This document shows positions 22,095 to 53,972 of a stretch of 64,000 nucleotides of DNA, piece by piece. A program made the translations under genes and the position numbers. The DNA comes from Tubulanus polymorphus (taxonomy: Eukaryota; Nemertea; Palaeonemertea; Tubulaniformes; Tubulanidae): contig NC_134027.1 of the NCBI RefSeq assembly GCF_964204645.1, positions 5,754,485-5,818,484 of the forward strand. Reading direction: 5' to 3'. Positions within the stretch are counted from its first letter, which is position 1. Every line of letters starts with the position of its first letter. The notes below the pieces were generated by a model, which saw only the letters and a list, made by a program, of their open reading frames with translations, made no database searches and was not told where the DNA came from.

Positions 22095-23042
22095 ATGACT
22101 GGCGTTAAAATTGGAATCATCGGTGGAACGGGTTTAGACGACCCGTCGGTTCTTGAAAGCCGCCAAGAGTTAACCGTTTCAACGCCGTTCGGGAACCCGT
22201 CGGACGTGCTAATAACCGGTACAATTAGCGGTGTACAATGCGTTTTATTGGCAAGGCACGGTAGGAAACATAGTGTATTGCCCACCGATGTCAACTACCG
22301 GGCTAATATTTGGGCGCTGAAACAACAAGGATGTACACACCTGCTCGTCACAACAGCATGCGGTTCCCTGCAGGTTAAACCACTGCTATGTTTTAAAAAT
22401 CTATATATCGCGATTACAATCGTTCACGAATCAGATTTGAAAAATATATATAAGCAATGCAATTTCATTGTAGAATTTAATCATTTGCAGAAAGAAATGG
22501 TCCCTAAAGATATAGTTGTTTTGGATCAGTTCATCGATCGTACGACCAAACGACAGCAAACGTTCTACGACGGAAAACCCGGTAGCCCAGCCGGGATTCT
22601 TCATATACCGATGGCGGAACCTTTCTGCCCTCAAACGAGAGCTATTTTGAGTAAATCTGCCGATGAGCTCGGTGTTAAAACGCACCCTTCCGGTACTATG
22701 GTGACCATTGAAGGGCCTCGTTTTTCATCGAAAGCCGAGAGCAAATTGTTTCATAGTTGGGGTGCCGATTGTATCAATATGACCACGGTACCAGAAGTTG
22801 TTTTAGCGCAGGAGGCTGGTATTCGTTACGGCGCTTTAGGACTGGTAACCGACTACGACTCGTGGATGGATGATATTCCACACGTCGATGTTCAGAGCGT
22901 CCTGACTGTGGTTAAAACTAACGCAAAACACGGTCTCGATATTATCAAAAATGCAATTCCAAAAATAGCTGCTGAAGATTGGTCAGAAACTATTCAACAA
23001 CATTCCGATATGGTAAAATGTAGCACAATGTTACCCCATTAG
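22095..23042 (+). CDS. MTAP: S-methyl-5'-thioadenosine phosphorylase
   Basis: Two coding exons, 22095-22373 and 22491-23042, give 276 aa. The enzyme splits 5'-methylthioadenosine, a by-product of polyamine synthesis, with phosphate into adenine and 5-methylthioribose-1-phosphate in the methionine salvage pathway; it is cytosolic. Signatures of the MTAP/PNP family are clear: IIGGTGLDD (phosphate site, residues 8-16), [75 protein letters not shown] and LVTDYDSW. The ATG follows a TTTTCAG acceptor, so a non-coding exon lies upstream. The 117-nt intron (22374-22490) is a multiple of three and carries no in-frame stop, so unspliced RNA would encode 39 extra residues between SLQ and KEMV. AATAAA motifs occur at 23269 and 23533. 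Confidence 0.96.
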   Translation: MTGVKIGIIGGTGLDDPSVLESRQELTVSTPFGNPSDVLITGTISGVQCVLLARHGRKHSVLPTDVNYRANIWALKQQGCTHLLVTTACGSLQVKPLLCFKNLYIAITIVHESDLKNIYKQCNFIVEFNHLQKEMVPKDIVVLDQFIDRTTKRQQTFYDGKPGSPAGILHIPMAEPFCPQTRAILSKSADELGVKTHPSGTMVTIEGPRFSSKAESKLFHSWGADCINMTTVPEVVLAQEAGIRYGALGLVTDYDSWMDDIPHVDVQSVLTVVKTNAKHGLDIIKNAIPKIAAEDWSETIQQHSDMVKCSTMLPH

Positions 23043-23268
23043 TTATTGCGCGTAGATAGATATTTTTGAGGATTGAGAATCCTTTCAATGTGAGTATTCG
23101 ATCCGATTTCGCCAGTCATTGTCTATAAAATACATATATTACCCACCACACAGCTGCGATGTTCTGATCCGATATTCTGTAGCAGATGGCTCTTTGAATT
23201 GTCAAAGGGTTAATCTTGAATATAAATCACGAGAAATTTGTACAAATACACAGCTGATTTAAATGATA

Positions 23269-23538
23269 AATAAATTATTTTTGCAGTTTTAATTGTGTAA
23301 GCTACTCGCCGGAGTGTTTTAGAAATTAATAATAATAATGATAATAGTAAAATAGATAATATCAATATTAATATTATTAATTGATATTGTAAATATTGTA
23401 GTCAATTTTAATTTTGCTGCCTTTGGATAACGTTCTTTTTAAATCATCATTAAACGTACCGTACATTGTATTTCTGATTGCCAGATCATTCGTATCTTAT
23501 GCATGTAGACTGTTACTGATAGATGTAGCTGAAATAAA
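23269..23538 (+). terminator. MTAP candidate poly(A) signals
   Basis: AATAAA occurs at 23269-23274 and again at 23533-23538, 227 and 491 nt after the stop. Either or both could be used. Confidence 0.55.
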
Positions 23539-24130
23539 ATATTTCGAGTTGAATGAAAACTTGTTAATAACTTGTTGTATCGATCATTGAGTGGAAATCG
23601 CGATGACTAGGAGAGTCACATGGAGGATGAATTACACATGGTACATATAAGACAGCGGCAAGGATTTCCTACAACCGTAATCGAGGTAATTAAATTTATC
23701 GGCGCATGAGCCAAATATTCCAACAACGCCCTTTTTCACCAAAGAGAAAATCAAGGAAACCTTTTTGCGTTTATCATTTCCTCTTTTATGTAAGCACGTC
23801 ATAAAATGACTGTTATAGGCTGCTTAACTGGAATAAATCTATATGGCACATTCATGGCCCTATGAATAAGTTATTTGGCTTTAATTGAAAATGGAGAGTG
23901 GTTTGCCGTATGTAAATATTTTCATGGATTTATGAAGATGAAGCTGCACGATGTCTGTTTCGTTGTTGCAGCGTCGTCGTGCCATTTCGAATGATATTTA
24001 CCCGCGGTTTGTTCAGTGCAGGCATTTTATCATATTCAAGTAAGTTAATGGAATTAAACCTCTCGTTAGAAAATACGTCACCTGGAATATCGGAATAAAA
24101 TCGGTGGCCGGTGTTTCATTGACGTTAGTC
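23539..24130. other. Gap between MTAP and the apple/lectin gene
   Basis: Single-copy-looking sequence that should contain the promoter and 5' UTR of the secreted protein gene. I see no coding exon or clear core-promoter motif. Confidence 0.4.
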
Positions 24131-25238
24131 ATGTATTTTACACGGTCAGTTGTCTTGATAGTTCTATCACACATCGTGGTAGTTAATGGTTTGGAGATAC
24201 GGATGGCCGTTTTCACGAAACAAAATGTAGATCAACCAAAAACCTCGGGACCAGCCACACGCCACGCGAATTCCACGATAGAATGCGCGGTATTTTGTCA
24301 AATGGTGGTGAATTGTTCCGGATTTTCTTTTTCACCATACGACGGACTGTGCGTACCAGTAATCGGAGTTGGTCCTGACTCTCCGAACTACGTCAAGGTA
24401 TGATCTTTAAGTTGGCACGATGATACACTACTCGTAATTAAGAGTATCTTTCAGTCCATTTTAAAGCATTCTATTCGCGATCATCATCGAAAAAAAACAG
24501 AAATGTCTTAAGTTTAATTTTCACTAATGGTGTTTGCGTGTAACTAAAACAGACCACATCATTGTATATATGTACATCCAAACATGGCTCGTTCCTTGTC
24601 ATTTTTTTTAAGATTTGTGAAAATGATTGAATATCGTTTAATTACAGGACTCGCCCCCGTTGTATTATCCGATTGCAAATGAACTCAGCAGACCAGAAGC
24701 CGCAGAATTCTGCCGCGTAAATCACATGAACGGATATTTAGCATCGGCTCTAACAACTGAAGAGTGGAAAAAACTAATCATTTCAATAACCAATAATGGA
24801 TTTGCCACAGGTAATTTTACCATCGCTTCACGCTCTCGGGAAAGATCCATTTCTGCGATAAAACGTTTATATATACCATTTTGAATCTTACAATATCTGG
24901 GGTTGGTTCGGCCAAAGAAAACAGAACCTAAAGAATTCATTCATAAAATCAACATCAAAATATCAACGCCCATATTGCGTTTTGTAATTTGCTGATAATA
25001 TGATGAAAATGTTGCAGGGCGTTTCTGGTTGGGATCATACGCAGTGCCGATCGGAGGACATGACAACCAGCGTTGGTTGAACGGAACGGGCCCATTTATT
25101 GACAGTAGTTTGTGGAATCCGAAAGATAGTTCAGGAACTGACTCTTTCTGTGCTGCAGTCGATATGGCGAAAAAATTACTGTACGACCGAAAATGTAACG
25201 GGAAATATATGTTCGTTTGCGAGATTAGAGACACTTAA
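24131..25238 (+). CDS. Secreted protein with apple/PAN-like region and C-type lectin-like domain
   Basis: Three exons, 24131-24397, 24648-24810 and 25018-25238, give 216 aa. The chosen ATG starts a typical signal peptide (MYFTRSVVLIVLSHIVVVNG). A Cys-spaced segment follows, IECAVFCQMVVNCSGFSFSP then LCVPV, which resembles the core of PAN/apple modules. Exons 2-3 encode a C-type lectin-like fold: AAEFCRVNHMNGYLA, then RFWLGSYA, LWNP, and a closing CNGKYMFVCE with the expected long-range cysteines. The EPN or QPD sugar-specificity motif and the WND calcium motif of classical lectins are not seen, so calcium-dependent sugar binding is doubtful. Similar two-module proteins occur widely in marine invertebrates, often in defence or mucus; any role here is inference. 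There are no membrane segments after the signal. Confidence 0.75.
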
Positions 25239-26160
25239 AGACGCCGGAGTTCCGATGAATTTGACAATGCTCGCGAACGCTTTAATTTGTGATAGCTCAG
25301 TGAATTTTGACATCTTGCATGCAATCGGTGAATTAAGGAAAGTGTTTTCTGTCTCTATCTTATACACTCAGCGTAATGCAAACCGCGCCCTATGTAAAAT
25401 AACAACAAAATCTAAATAAAAGTTCGAAGAGTTAATGAAATATTTCAGCTTAATGAATTGCTTTCACGCATCTCCAATACTTTCACGCATCTCCAGGACG
25501 CATCTCCGAATCTTGGACGATCAGACGCCCGGCAAAAGCGGAGTATGCCGCCCTGGACTAAGCCGTGTCGAGTACAGTCCTTGGGGCCTGGGAGCGACCA
25601 GTTAAAACCGAAGATAGTTGCTCGTTCCACAGCCCGAGAGTTACCCTGGGCCAAATTCGGTTTTCGTCAGTCGACTAACCGAATGCGCTTGATTCTCGGA
25701 ATATAGTTCCGGCTAACGGACATTCGGTTTCGTTTAGTTCGACTGTCGACTAACTCAGAAAACCGAAGGTTGCCCTGGAAGTTACCACATATACCCACTA
25801 GGGTTCGGGCAGTTTTTTAAATAAAACCATAATAAACAAAAAAAATAAAATAATTTTTTCATGCACCTCTCGATGGCAAAATCATCAACTGGTTGATGGT
25901 GGCCATAAATTGGTACGTAGAAGCGCCCACCGAAACCAAGTCGGAGCACTCCTATTGTAGACGTAGAGCTGGCTATCGTTTAGTCGCGTCCTCTACATAG
26001 CCGCCATCTTGAATCGGTTTTGCGAATACCAAGCAATTACACCGGCTTATAACCTTCTACATGTGCATGTGTACGACTGTACATGTACTGTTGACTGATT
26101 CAAATTCTGCCCACATGGCTCGTTGATCGTAGTGTTTTATCACTGTTGAATGAAGAAATC
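25239..26160. other. Gap between the lectin-like gene and SPATA5
   Basis: Holds the 3' flank of the lectin-like gene and the SPATA5 promoter region. Between about 25630 and 25790 there are short inverted segments around AACCGAA/TTCGGTT, suggesting a decayed foldback repeat. No coding sequence is supported; frames on both strands at 25445-25706 lack any feature. Confidence 0.4.
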
Positions 26161-29777
<3,617 letters not shown>

Positions 29778-29796
29778 TACAAATTGTACATAGTGA

Positions 29797-29802
29797 AATA
29801 AA
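29797..29802 (+). terminator. SPATA5 poly(A) signal
   Basis: AATAAA 20 nt after the SPATA5 stop, in an otherwise AT-rich 3' flank; the 3' UTR would be very short. Confidence 0.7.
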
Positions 29803-32800
29803 TTTGGTGCTAAAATGAAGCTCATGTGTCGTTCCTCATTGTAAGGATCTTCAGTTTCTCAGGACATGCGTCTATGAACATAATTTTCCAAGTGAATTTC
29901 AATAGGATTTTCCTCTCCGATGTCTTCATCTGCAAGAACAATTTTCCACAGCCAAGTGTGTGGGGCTAGAACACGATGGCAGAGTCTCCGTCTATCAGAC
30001 CTAGGTTGTATAGGTTGCAGCCGCTACAAGTGAACAATGCACTTCAAGCTGTATTGTTCTAATTTTTTTTATTTTGCTATAACAATGAAACACATACAGT
30101 CATATAAAAGGAACCATTTTATAGTTGTATGTACATTCTGGCAGCCTAATGAACGGAATATAATCCAAACATTGCAATTTACAAAATAATTTTAGTAGAA
30201 CCGCTTAGCTTTGTATTAAGCTTTGATTCCAATTTCGATGATTTTTCACAAGATTCAGAATGAATTTCTTACTAACTACACAAATTTTACTGTCCATCTT
30301 GCAGATAAATTCACATGAATGTACATAAAAATGACAATAATTTTGATTCAACCATAATATAATTTATAACACTGTCTATCATAACATTATGAGGTCATTG
30401 ACATTCATTTCATTAACAATTTCAATATTTAACTAATTTTCATTGTTTTCATAGTCTACACCATTGAAAAATATATATATCAGTTATCTATATACAAGAT
30501 TTTAATTTATACATATATTAGTTTCATTTATATTTCTAATAAAGCATTGAGCCTATGATTTGATAAACATTGCTTAACTCAGATTCACTGCATTTGAAAC
30601 ATCGTTGAATGTGAACTTGATGACAAGATTTTTTGCTCCCACCTGAATTAAGCAATGTTTACCCAATTAAGATAATTTCATTTCCACATATTTCATATTC
30701 ATTTGTCCTGAAATACAACTGACATGCTGCTGCTACTGCTGCAAATACTTCATCTACAGGTAAACAGTACACAGTAATATGTATAAGACTATTTGAATAT
30801 GGGCTGAAACATATGAAACAGAAAAACATTCATCATATTTGATCGGGTTCTTACTTCAAAATTATCAAGAAAAATAATTTCGACCATTCTAAGTGAAGAG
30901 ATTGGAATGACGACATTTTAATCACAATTTACCCAGAAAAATTTATAACTCCATATAATGTTAACAATCCATCAAAGGTCCATAACATGTATTTTTTGAA
31001 GTTCATTCATTTCCGTTGCAATATTTTCAATTGAATTTTTTTATCCCTTCATGCACTTTTTGAAGCATTATATACAAAGAAGGCCTCAAAGACCTTTTGA
31101 TTTCTCGTAAACCCTCCAACTAATGCAATGATCCTTTCAGCATTACGAGTTCAAGTCATTGGTAACGTTGATAGCATGTGATATGTATATAGAATAGGAA
31201 CTTTTATCGGCCAATGGCTCCATAGATTAAATGCGGAACTAATGCACATAAAATCGTGCAACGTTTTGAAGGATCTCTTGTAAACCGGTGGTTAGTACTC
31301 AGTAAGAACCCTTGCATACATACATACATACATCGGACAACATCTATGAAAGGAGGTATAGCTAACAGGAAGCAGTACGAATTGGGTCATCCAGCAATGG
31401 TTCCTGATGTGCGGCAGTGCGTGCCGCGACGTACTTGCTCTGACTCAATGCTGGAACTGGAAAAAATTGAAAAACAAAAGACTGATAAGATTAGAAACTT
31501 AAAAACATGTATATAAATAGGTAGTACCTTAACAGACAGAAAACATGTGTGGGGAAATGAATAGAATGACTGTGGTCAGATGTATTTCCATATGAGTGGC
31601 AACTTAATCTAGCTTTCAGGCTGGTTTAAGTTTAACATACATATGTGGTCATCGGTAAATCCACAACCTGAGACACATTTCCAGGGCAACCAAATAAGAT
31701 AGTTTGCTATAATATATCAATAGAACACTTTATACTACAGCCATGCACGAGAGTCATTTACTGGGACAGGGTGCATTTCAGCACATTCCGAGACGCATAA
31801 CGAGCCTTTTTAGATAGAATATCAGTTTCACAACACCATATTTTACAATCCTCTGAGTTAAAATATCTAGAAACCAGATATTCATTGCTATAGATCTGAA
31901 TTATACACAAATCAAACACAATTCAGAAATCTGTCCCGTTTTTAACAGTTATAAGATTACATCACAAAATGTATTTACAACTTTGCATTCTCATACTCTA
32001 TTCAATAATATAAATAATGTTAACGATAAATAATTCCCTTTTTTCATATTTACAAAATCAAAAGTACAAATAATACACATTTCATCTACGTATGAATATA
32101 AAATTCTAATGACCCAAAACCTTCATTTCACTATATTCATTAAACGCAAAAATGTTTGCTTGTTATCTAGTAATGGCTGCTACATGTACTAAAATAATTG
32201 CAACAAGAATGATGATATCTGATATTTAGTACATGACACACGTTTAGCAGCATTGAATTCTATGTTTCTTACCATATTTAACATATACTGTTACAGAAAG
32301 CCAGACTATTAGTCCCAGCAGTCTGATTATAACAACAATAGCATGAAGCAAACAACATTGATTCATGTTATAATATATATCCTTTTTTCATAAGCATATC
32401 ATTTATTGATATGGATATTCATCAATCCTTCAAAGGGTTGAAGGATTATGCAAATATTGAGGTTATATCTGTAAAGTCAGTGTTACCTGATGAGGCCTTT
32501 AACAATTTTTCAAGCATTTAATAACATCTAGATTAATTCACGAGGATTTAAATGCAGTAAATATTGCTTTTACCAACTTGATTAATATGGTACCTTGTTG
32601 GTAGGAGTTTACTGAAGCACACATGACCTTATTCTTATAGTGTGGCTTTAGATTGGAAATAGCAGGACTAGACTGCCTGTGCCCATTATGGTAACAATAC
32701 TTTGAAGCATGTGTGGAACGTAACTACGCAATAATTTCTCATTGCAGAGTAACGTAAGAATCATAACTACAGTGATAACATTCTTGAGTTATGTGTGTAC

Positions 32801-32872
32801 ACGAATTGATGACAATTGTTTTTAGTTATGTACACAATTTTATGTACAAACAGTGAAATTATGTGAAGTTTT
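29803..32872. other. Gap between convergent SPATA5 and the NDRG gene; likely long NDRG 3' UTR
   Basis: About 3 kb without a supported coding exon. On the minus strand it is downstream of the NDRG stop, and TTTATT (AATAAA on that strand) occurs near 30067, so a long 3' UTR is plausible. It holds a short CATA tetranucleotide run at about 31315-31333. An 86-codon plus-strand frame at 31256-31516 crosses that run and is not convincing. Confidence 0.4.
31315..31333. repeat. (CATA)n microsatellite
   Basis: Nearly five CATA units in a row. Confidence 0.85.
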
Positions 32873-50569
<17,697 letters not shown>

Positions 50570-53114
50570 TTTGTTCGTCTGCAAATAAATAAGGGCTATC
50601 ATTACAGGCTGACGATGAAATGAAATTAATATTTGAAAAGAGAAATTGCATCATAAAACTCACAAGCTAATGGTGCAAAACCTTATCATTTAGGCTAAAT
50701 AAGCATATATTCTATTTCAGCTAGTACCTGAACTATTCGCTAATCAAATGGACTTAAAATTTCAAAATAAATCCTTTGTAATGAAGCCCACTGGGCGTGT
50801 CAAACTCAAAACTTACATCTTGAATATCCATATTAGAATTAATTCTTATGTAACATTCACTATACAAATATCATTCCTTTGGGACGCAGTAAATCCAAAG
50901 AACCTCACAGTGCGCCCAAGTAAATAACCTTTTTTTTAGAATTAACAACAAACTCAGTTTGTTCCGCTGCTAGATACTGATGTAACTAGCTGCAGCCTTT
51001 TATTCTTTGTCTATCTGATTTATCTATTTGATAGATGGTAGTGACACATATTGAGTGGCTGGGAAGATACTCTTCAAGCATTCCCACACAGACCAATACA
51101 AATTGTAGTGACTGATTTCGACAAGAAAACATGGTAAGAAAACATCAATGACTGGGTGAAATATACAATTGTTTTTCAAAATACCCTTGCCAAAATGGAA
51201 CCAGGTCCCATACAGATGAAAAAGCTATAACTGGTGGGTACTGGCTGGGCAAGGGCCAGGATTAGTTCCAGGACAAGTTTGTTGATTGCCACAATGGGCA
51301 TGTGCGAATCCACTGAATCTGAACTAATTATAGACTGTAGGGCCTGTAACAGAGGTAAGTTCGAAATCTTTCCGAAGAGTGGTTGTTCCTAAAAATCGGT
51401 TAAGAATGACTGACTGAATGCCACCATGGAAAACCAGTTTTACTTCCAGGCTTGTGCAGTACAGGCAGATTTTGCCAATTTTCTTAGATTGATAGAACAA
51501 TTTAATGACATTATAGATAATCAAACCTCCAATAAACTATTCAAACTGTCGTGGCAGAAATTCCTTGGTCCTAAGAAAAACCTTTCTTGAAATGGATCAG
51601 CCCGAAGTTACAAACTCTTTAAATGACACTTTCATCGGACTATATGGTGGGGAGTTGGCTCCACTGTTTATATGGTACCTAGGATACTGTGAGGGGGTCA
51701 AAAAAGTTTACAAACCTTTTTGACCCCCCTCAAGTGTCAGGGGCCAGTGGCAGTGTGGGAGTTGAGCGAGAAGGGGTGACTTATATCGATATACTCATTT
51801 TTATAATCCTTAATACTAGCCTATAACATCTATACTACGTTATTCACTGTAAACAATATAGGCCTAAAGCAATAAACGTATTATTTTTCAAGGTGTCAAT
51901 AAACTGCCAAGTTAGTTTCCTCACTTGTATTTAACATTAACTTGTTGGTCAACGACAACTAATTTGTGAATGGAATTTTATCCAGTTTTTCAGCCGCAAC
52001 CATTAGGCAGATATACAGAAAATATTTTGGATTGAATTGTAATATAGAATGACGACAGCTTCCTTTTAATCATAAGAGACGTATAATATTGTAAGGTCAT
52101 TGACGGCAGATTTTGGTAATTAGGATGACTACCTAACCTACGCGTGTGTAAGAAGATTTGCGCAGTTAGACCACTTGAGAGAGGAAAATCTGAAGTTTTT
52201 TCAATGGAGATTCTTTAAACCATATGTATCGTAATTTACTATGATGAGAATACCGAATAATAGATTTACCAGAGACTTGACCACGTTTATTTAGTTACCT
52301 TTAGAGTTTATAAATTCACGTCTTCACTTCTAGGATTTTTACTTCCGCATTCGCTACCCAACCTTGACATTGGCTCACGAAATGTAAAACCGAATGTGAT
52401 TGGTCGATTTTGACCTAGTTTGAAAATATTATCCAATTAGACACCTTTTAAGAAATTGTGACATAAACCCGGAAGTCCGGTAAACTGGAAGTAATTTTCC
52501 CATTCTGAACACCGTCGACAAAACCATGATAAATACTATGAGAATTGGTTCTTACACGTATGGATTTCCAGTGGTCCATTCTTAGAAACGCTGATTCGAA
52601 CGTTGAAAAAAATGTAGATATTTTGTAAGTCCTGATTCTGAACTGAACTCGTGAAAATAAACGATATTCGATCCGATCAGTGAATTTGTTCAATAAATCT
52701 ATCACTAACCAGCTAACAGTATCATGTTGTTGCAGACTTCAGCAACCAAGGACTTCCTTGGCTACTACCTCACAGTAAAGTTTTGATTAATTCTGAACAA
52801 TTGTTGATTTATTAAGATAAGATTTGGGTAGGGTTAAGAGCTTGGTAGGATAGGGTAAGCAAAAGGGTGCCGAGTGAGATAATTGGTAGTTTGAAGTTGA
52901 TTGAAGAACATTTTATCAACACACTACCCTGTTGTTAACCGTGTTGGCCTATATCTGATAACTGCCTGATTGAGATTATCAGTGTGAAAGTCATCTGATT
53001 CAAGCACGTAGGTGCATTGTAATGTAATACTATCAAAGACTACTTAAAACAGGAGTAATAGGAGACATGTAGTTGAATCCGATTGTTCTGAATGTTCTAA
53101 TTGATATTTTCAGT
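50570..53114. promoter_or_regulatory. Head-to-head region of the NDRG and PPSY genes
   Basis: This interval should hold 5' non-coding exons and promoters of both genes. An ETS-type CCGGAAGT at 52469-52476, inside a CG-containing patch near 52.3-52.5 kb, is the best promoter candidate for NDRG. A strong small hairpin lies at 51691-51731. The acceptor CAG at 53111-53113 just before the PPSY-gene ATG implies an upstream non-coding exon for that gene. No other coding sequence is supported. Confidence 0.4.
51691..51731. repeat. Near-perfect 41-nt inverted repeat (hairpin)
   Basis: GAGGGGGTCAAAAAAG and CTTTTTGACCCCCCTC face each other around a 9-10 base centre (TTTACAAAC), giving arms of about 16-19 bp with one length slip in the A and C runs. 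Confidence 0.8.
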
Positions 53115-53972
53115 ATGATGGATTTGAATTCGAGTGGTCCACATTTCTTAGAAGAGCTGATTATCATCGTGGTGCTGTGTATCATAGGAGCTTTGCTGAT
53201 ATTTATCATCATTTATTGTATTAAAAAACGGTGGAGTGAAAGAAATAGTAAGTAGGGGTGGGAATCCCTGATTGCTATAAATAGATCGATAGCTGATATT
53301 CGGAGTATTGATCCAGAATTTGAAGAAACGAATGAATTTGATATATTACAGCATTGTCACAGACGGATGATACAACATCACCTGATCGTGTTGGTCACCA
53401 TGTTGCATTTGAACCACCTCCGTCTTATGTCGAAGTTATGACAACAGATCGCTATCCAACACCCGAATTTGTTCGCACTCACTTGCCAAATTACCTTTCA
53501 TCCACGTCCATTCATAGTTCATTTTATAGTTCATGTGTAAGTATTCATTCAGTTGGAGCTGTTACTGAAAATATTTTCAGATACAGGGGCCAGTTGCGCA
53601 GTCGTGACTTACGTCCAAAAGTGGTCTTAAATCTTAAGAATGGTCTTAAGTTGTTAAATTGGCTATAGAACTAAGTTGGTCTTAGACTGGTCTTAAGTCT
53701 AAGCCATGACTATGCAACCGGCCCCAGCTCTAGTTAAATACTCTTCTTGGTTTCTACACCCAGCAGTGTGGCATTGATATTACTGATTCAGGCACTTTCA
53801 AGAAGACTTAAATGAAATGTTCTTTGCCAAAAATGGATAAAAGAATATGTTTGTATTTCAGCATTCCATGCACATGATATCGCCATTGGCTGAAGGAGTA
53901 GAGCAAACTCCACCGCCTAGTTATGAAGATGCGACTAAAACTATTGACGAACATAGTGTTATTCCGACGTAG
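53115..53972 (+). CDS. Small single-pass membrane protein with two PPSY motifs
   Basis: Three coding exons, 53115-53247, 53352-53536 and 53862-53972, give 142 aa. There is a short outer N-terminus with a possible glycosylation site (Asn5-Ser-Ser), one strongly hydrophobic helix at residues 15-36 (LIIIVVLCIIGALLIFIIIY), then a basic stop-transfer CIKKRW. The cytoplasmic part holds EPPPSYVEV (66-70) and TPPPSYEDA (123-127). Two PPxY motifs in a small membrane protein are the hallmark of adaptors that dock WW domains of NEDD4-type ubiquitin ligases, as in the NDFIP, PRRG and WBP1 groups. I cannot assign an orthologue. The helix does not look like a cleaved signal, so type III topology is likely. 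The last exon carries only the second PPSY motif, so splicing could change valency. Poly(A) signals are at 54141 and 55383. Confidence 0.75.
53586..53725 (+). mobile_element. 140-bp foldback element in the PPSY gene intron
   Basis: The left end GGGGCCAGTTGCGCAGTC and the complement of the right end GGGGCCGGTTGCATAGTC match in about 20 of the first 25 positions. The interior repeats GTCTTA/TAAGAC words in both orientations. A second copy in opposite orientation lies in an NDRG intron. No coding capacity; it resembles a MITE. Confidence 0.7.

Noticed and set aside
25630-25790. Inverted AACCGAA/TTCGGTT segments
   Set aside because: Only short patchy complementarity with several slips; ends could not be defined well enough to call an element.
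52448-52705. Minus-strand 85-codon frame upstream of NDRG
   Set aside because: Possibly part of a 5' non-coding exon but the translation has no features and no donor in phase with the NDRG start exon.
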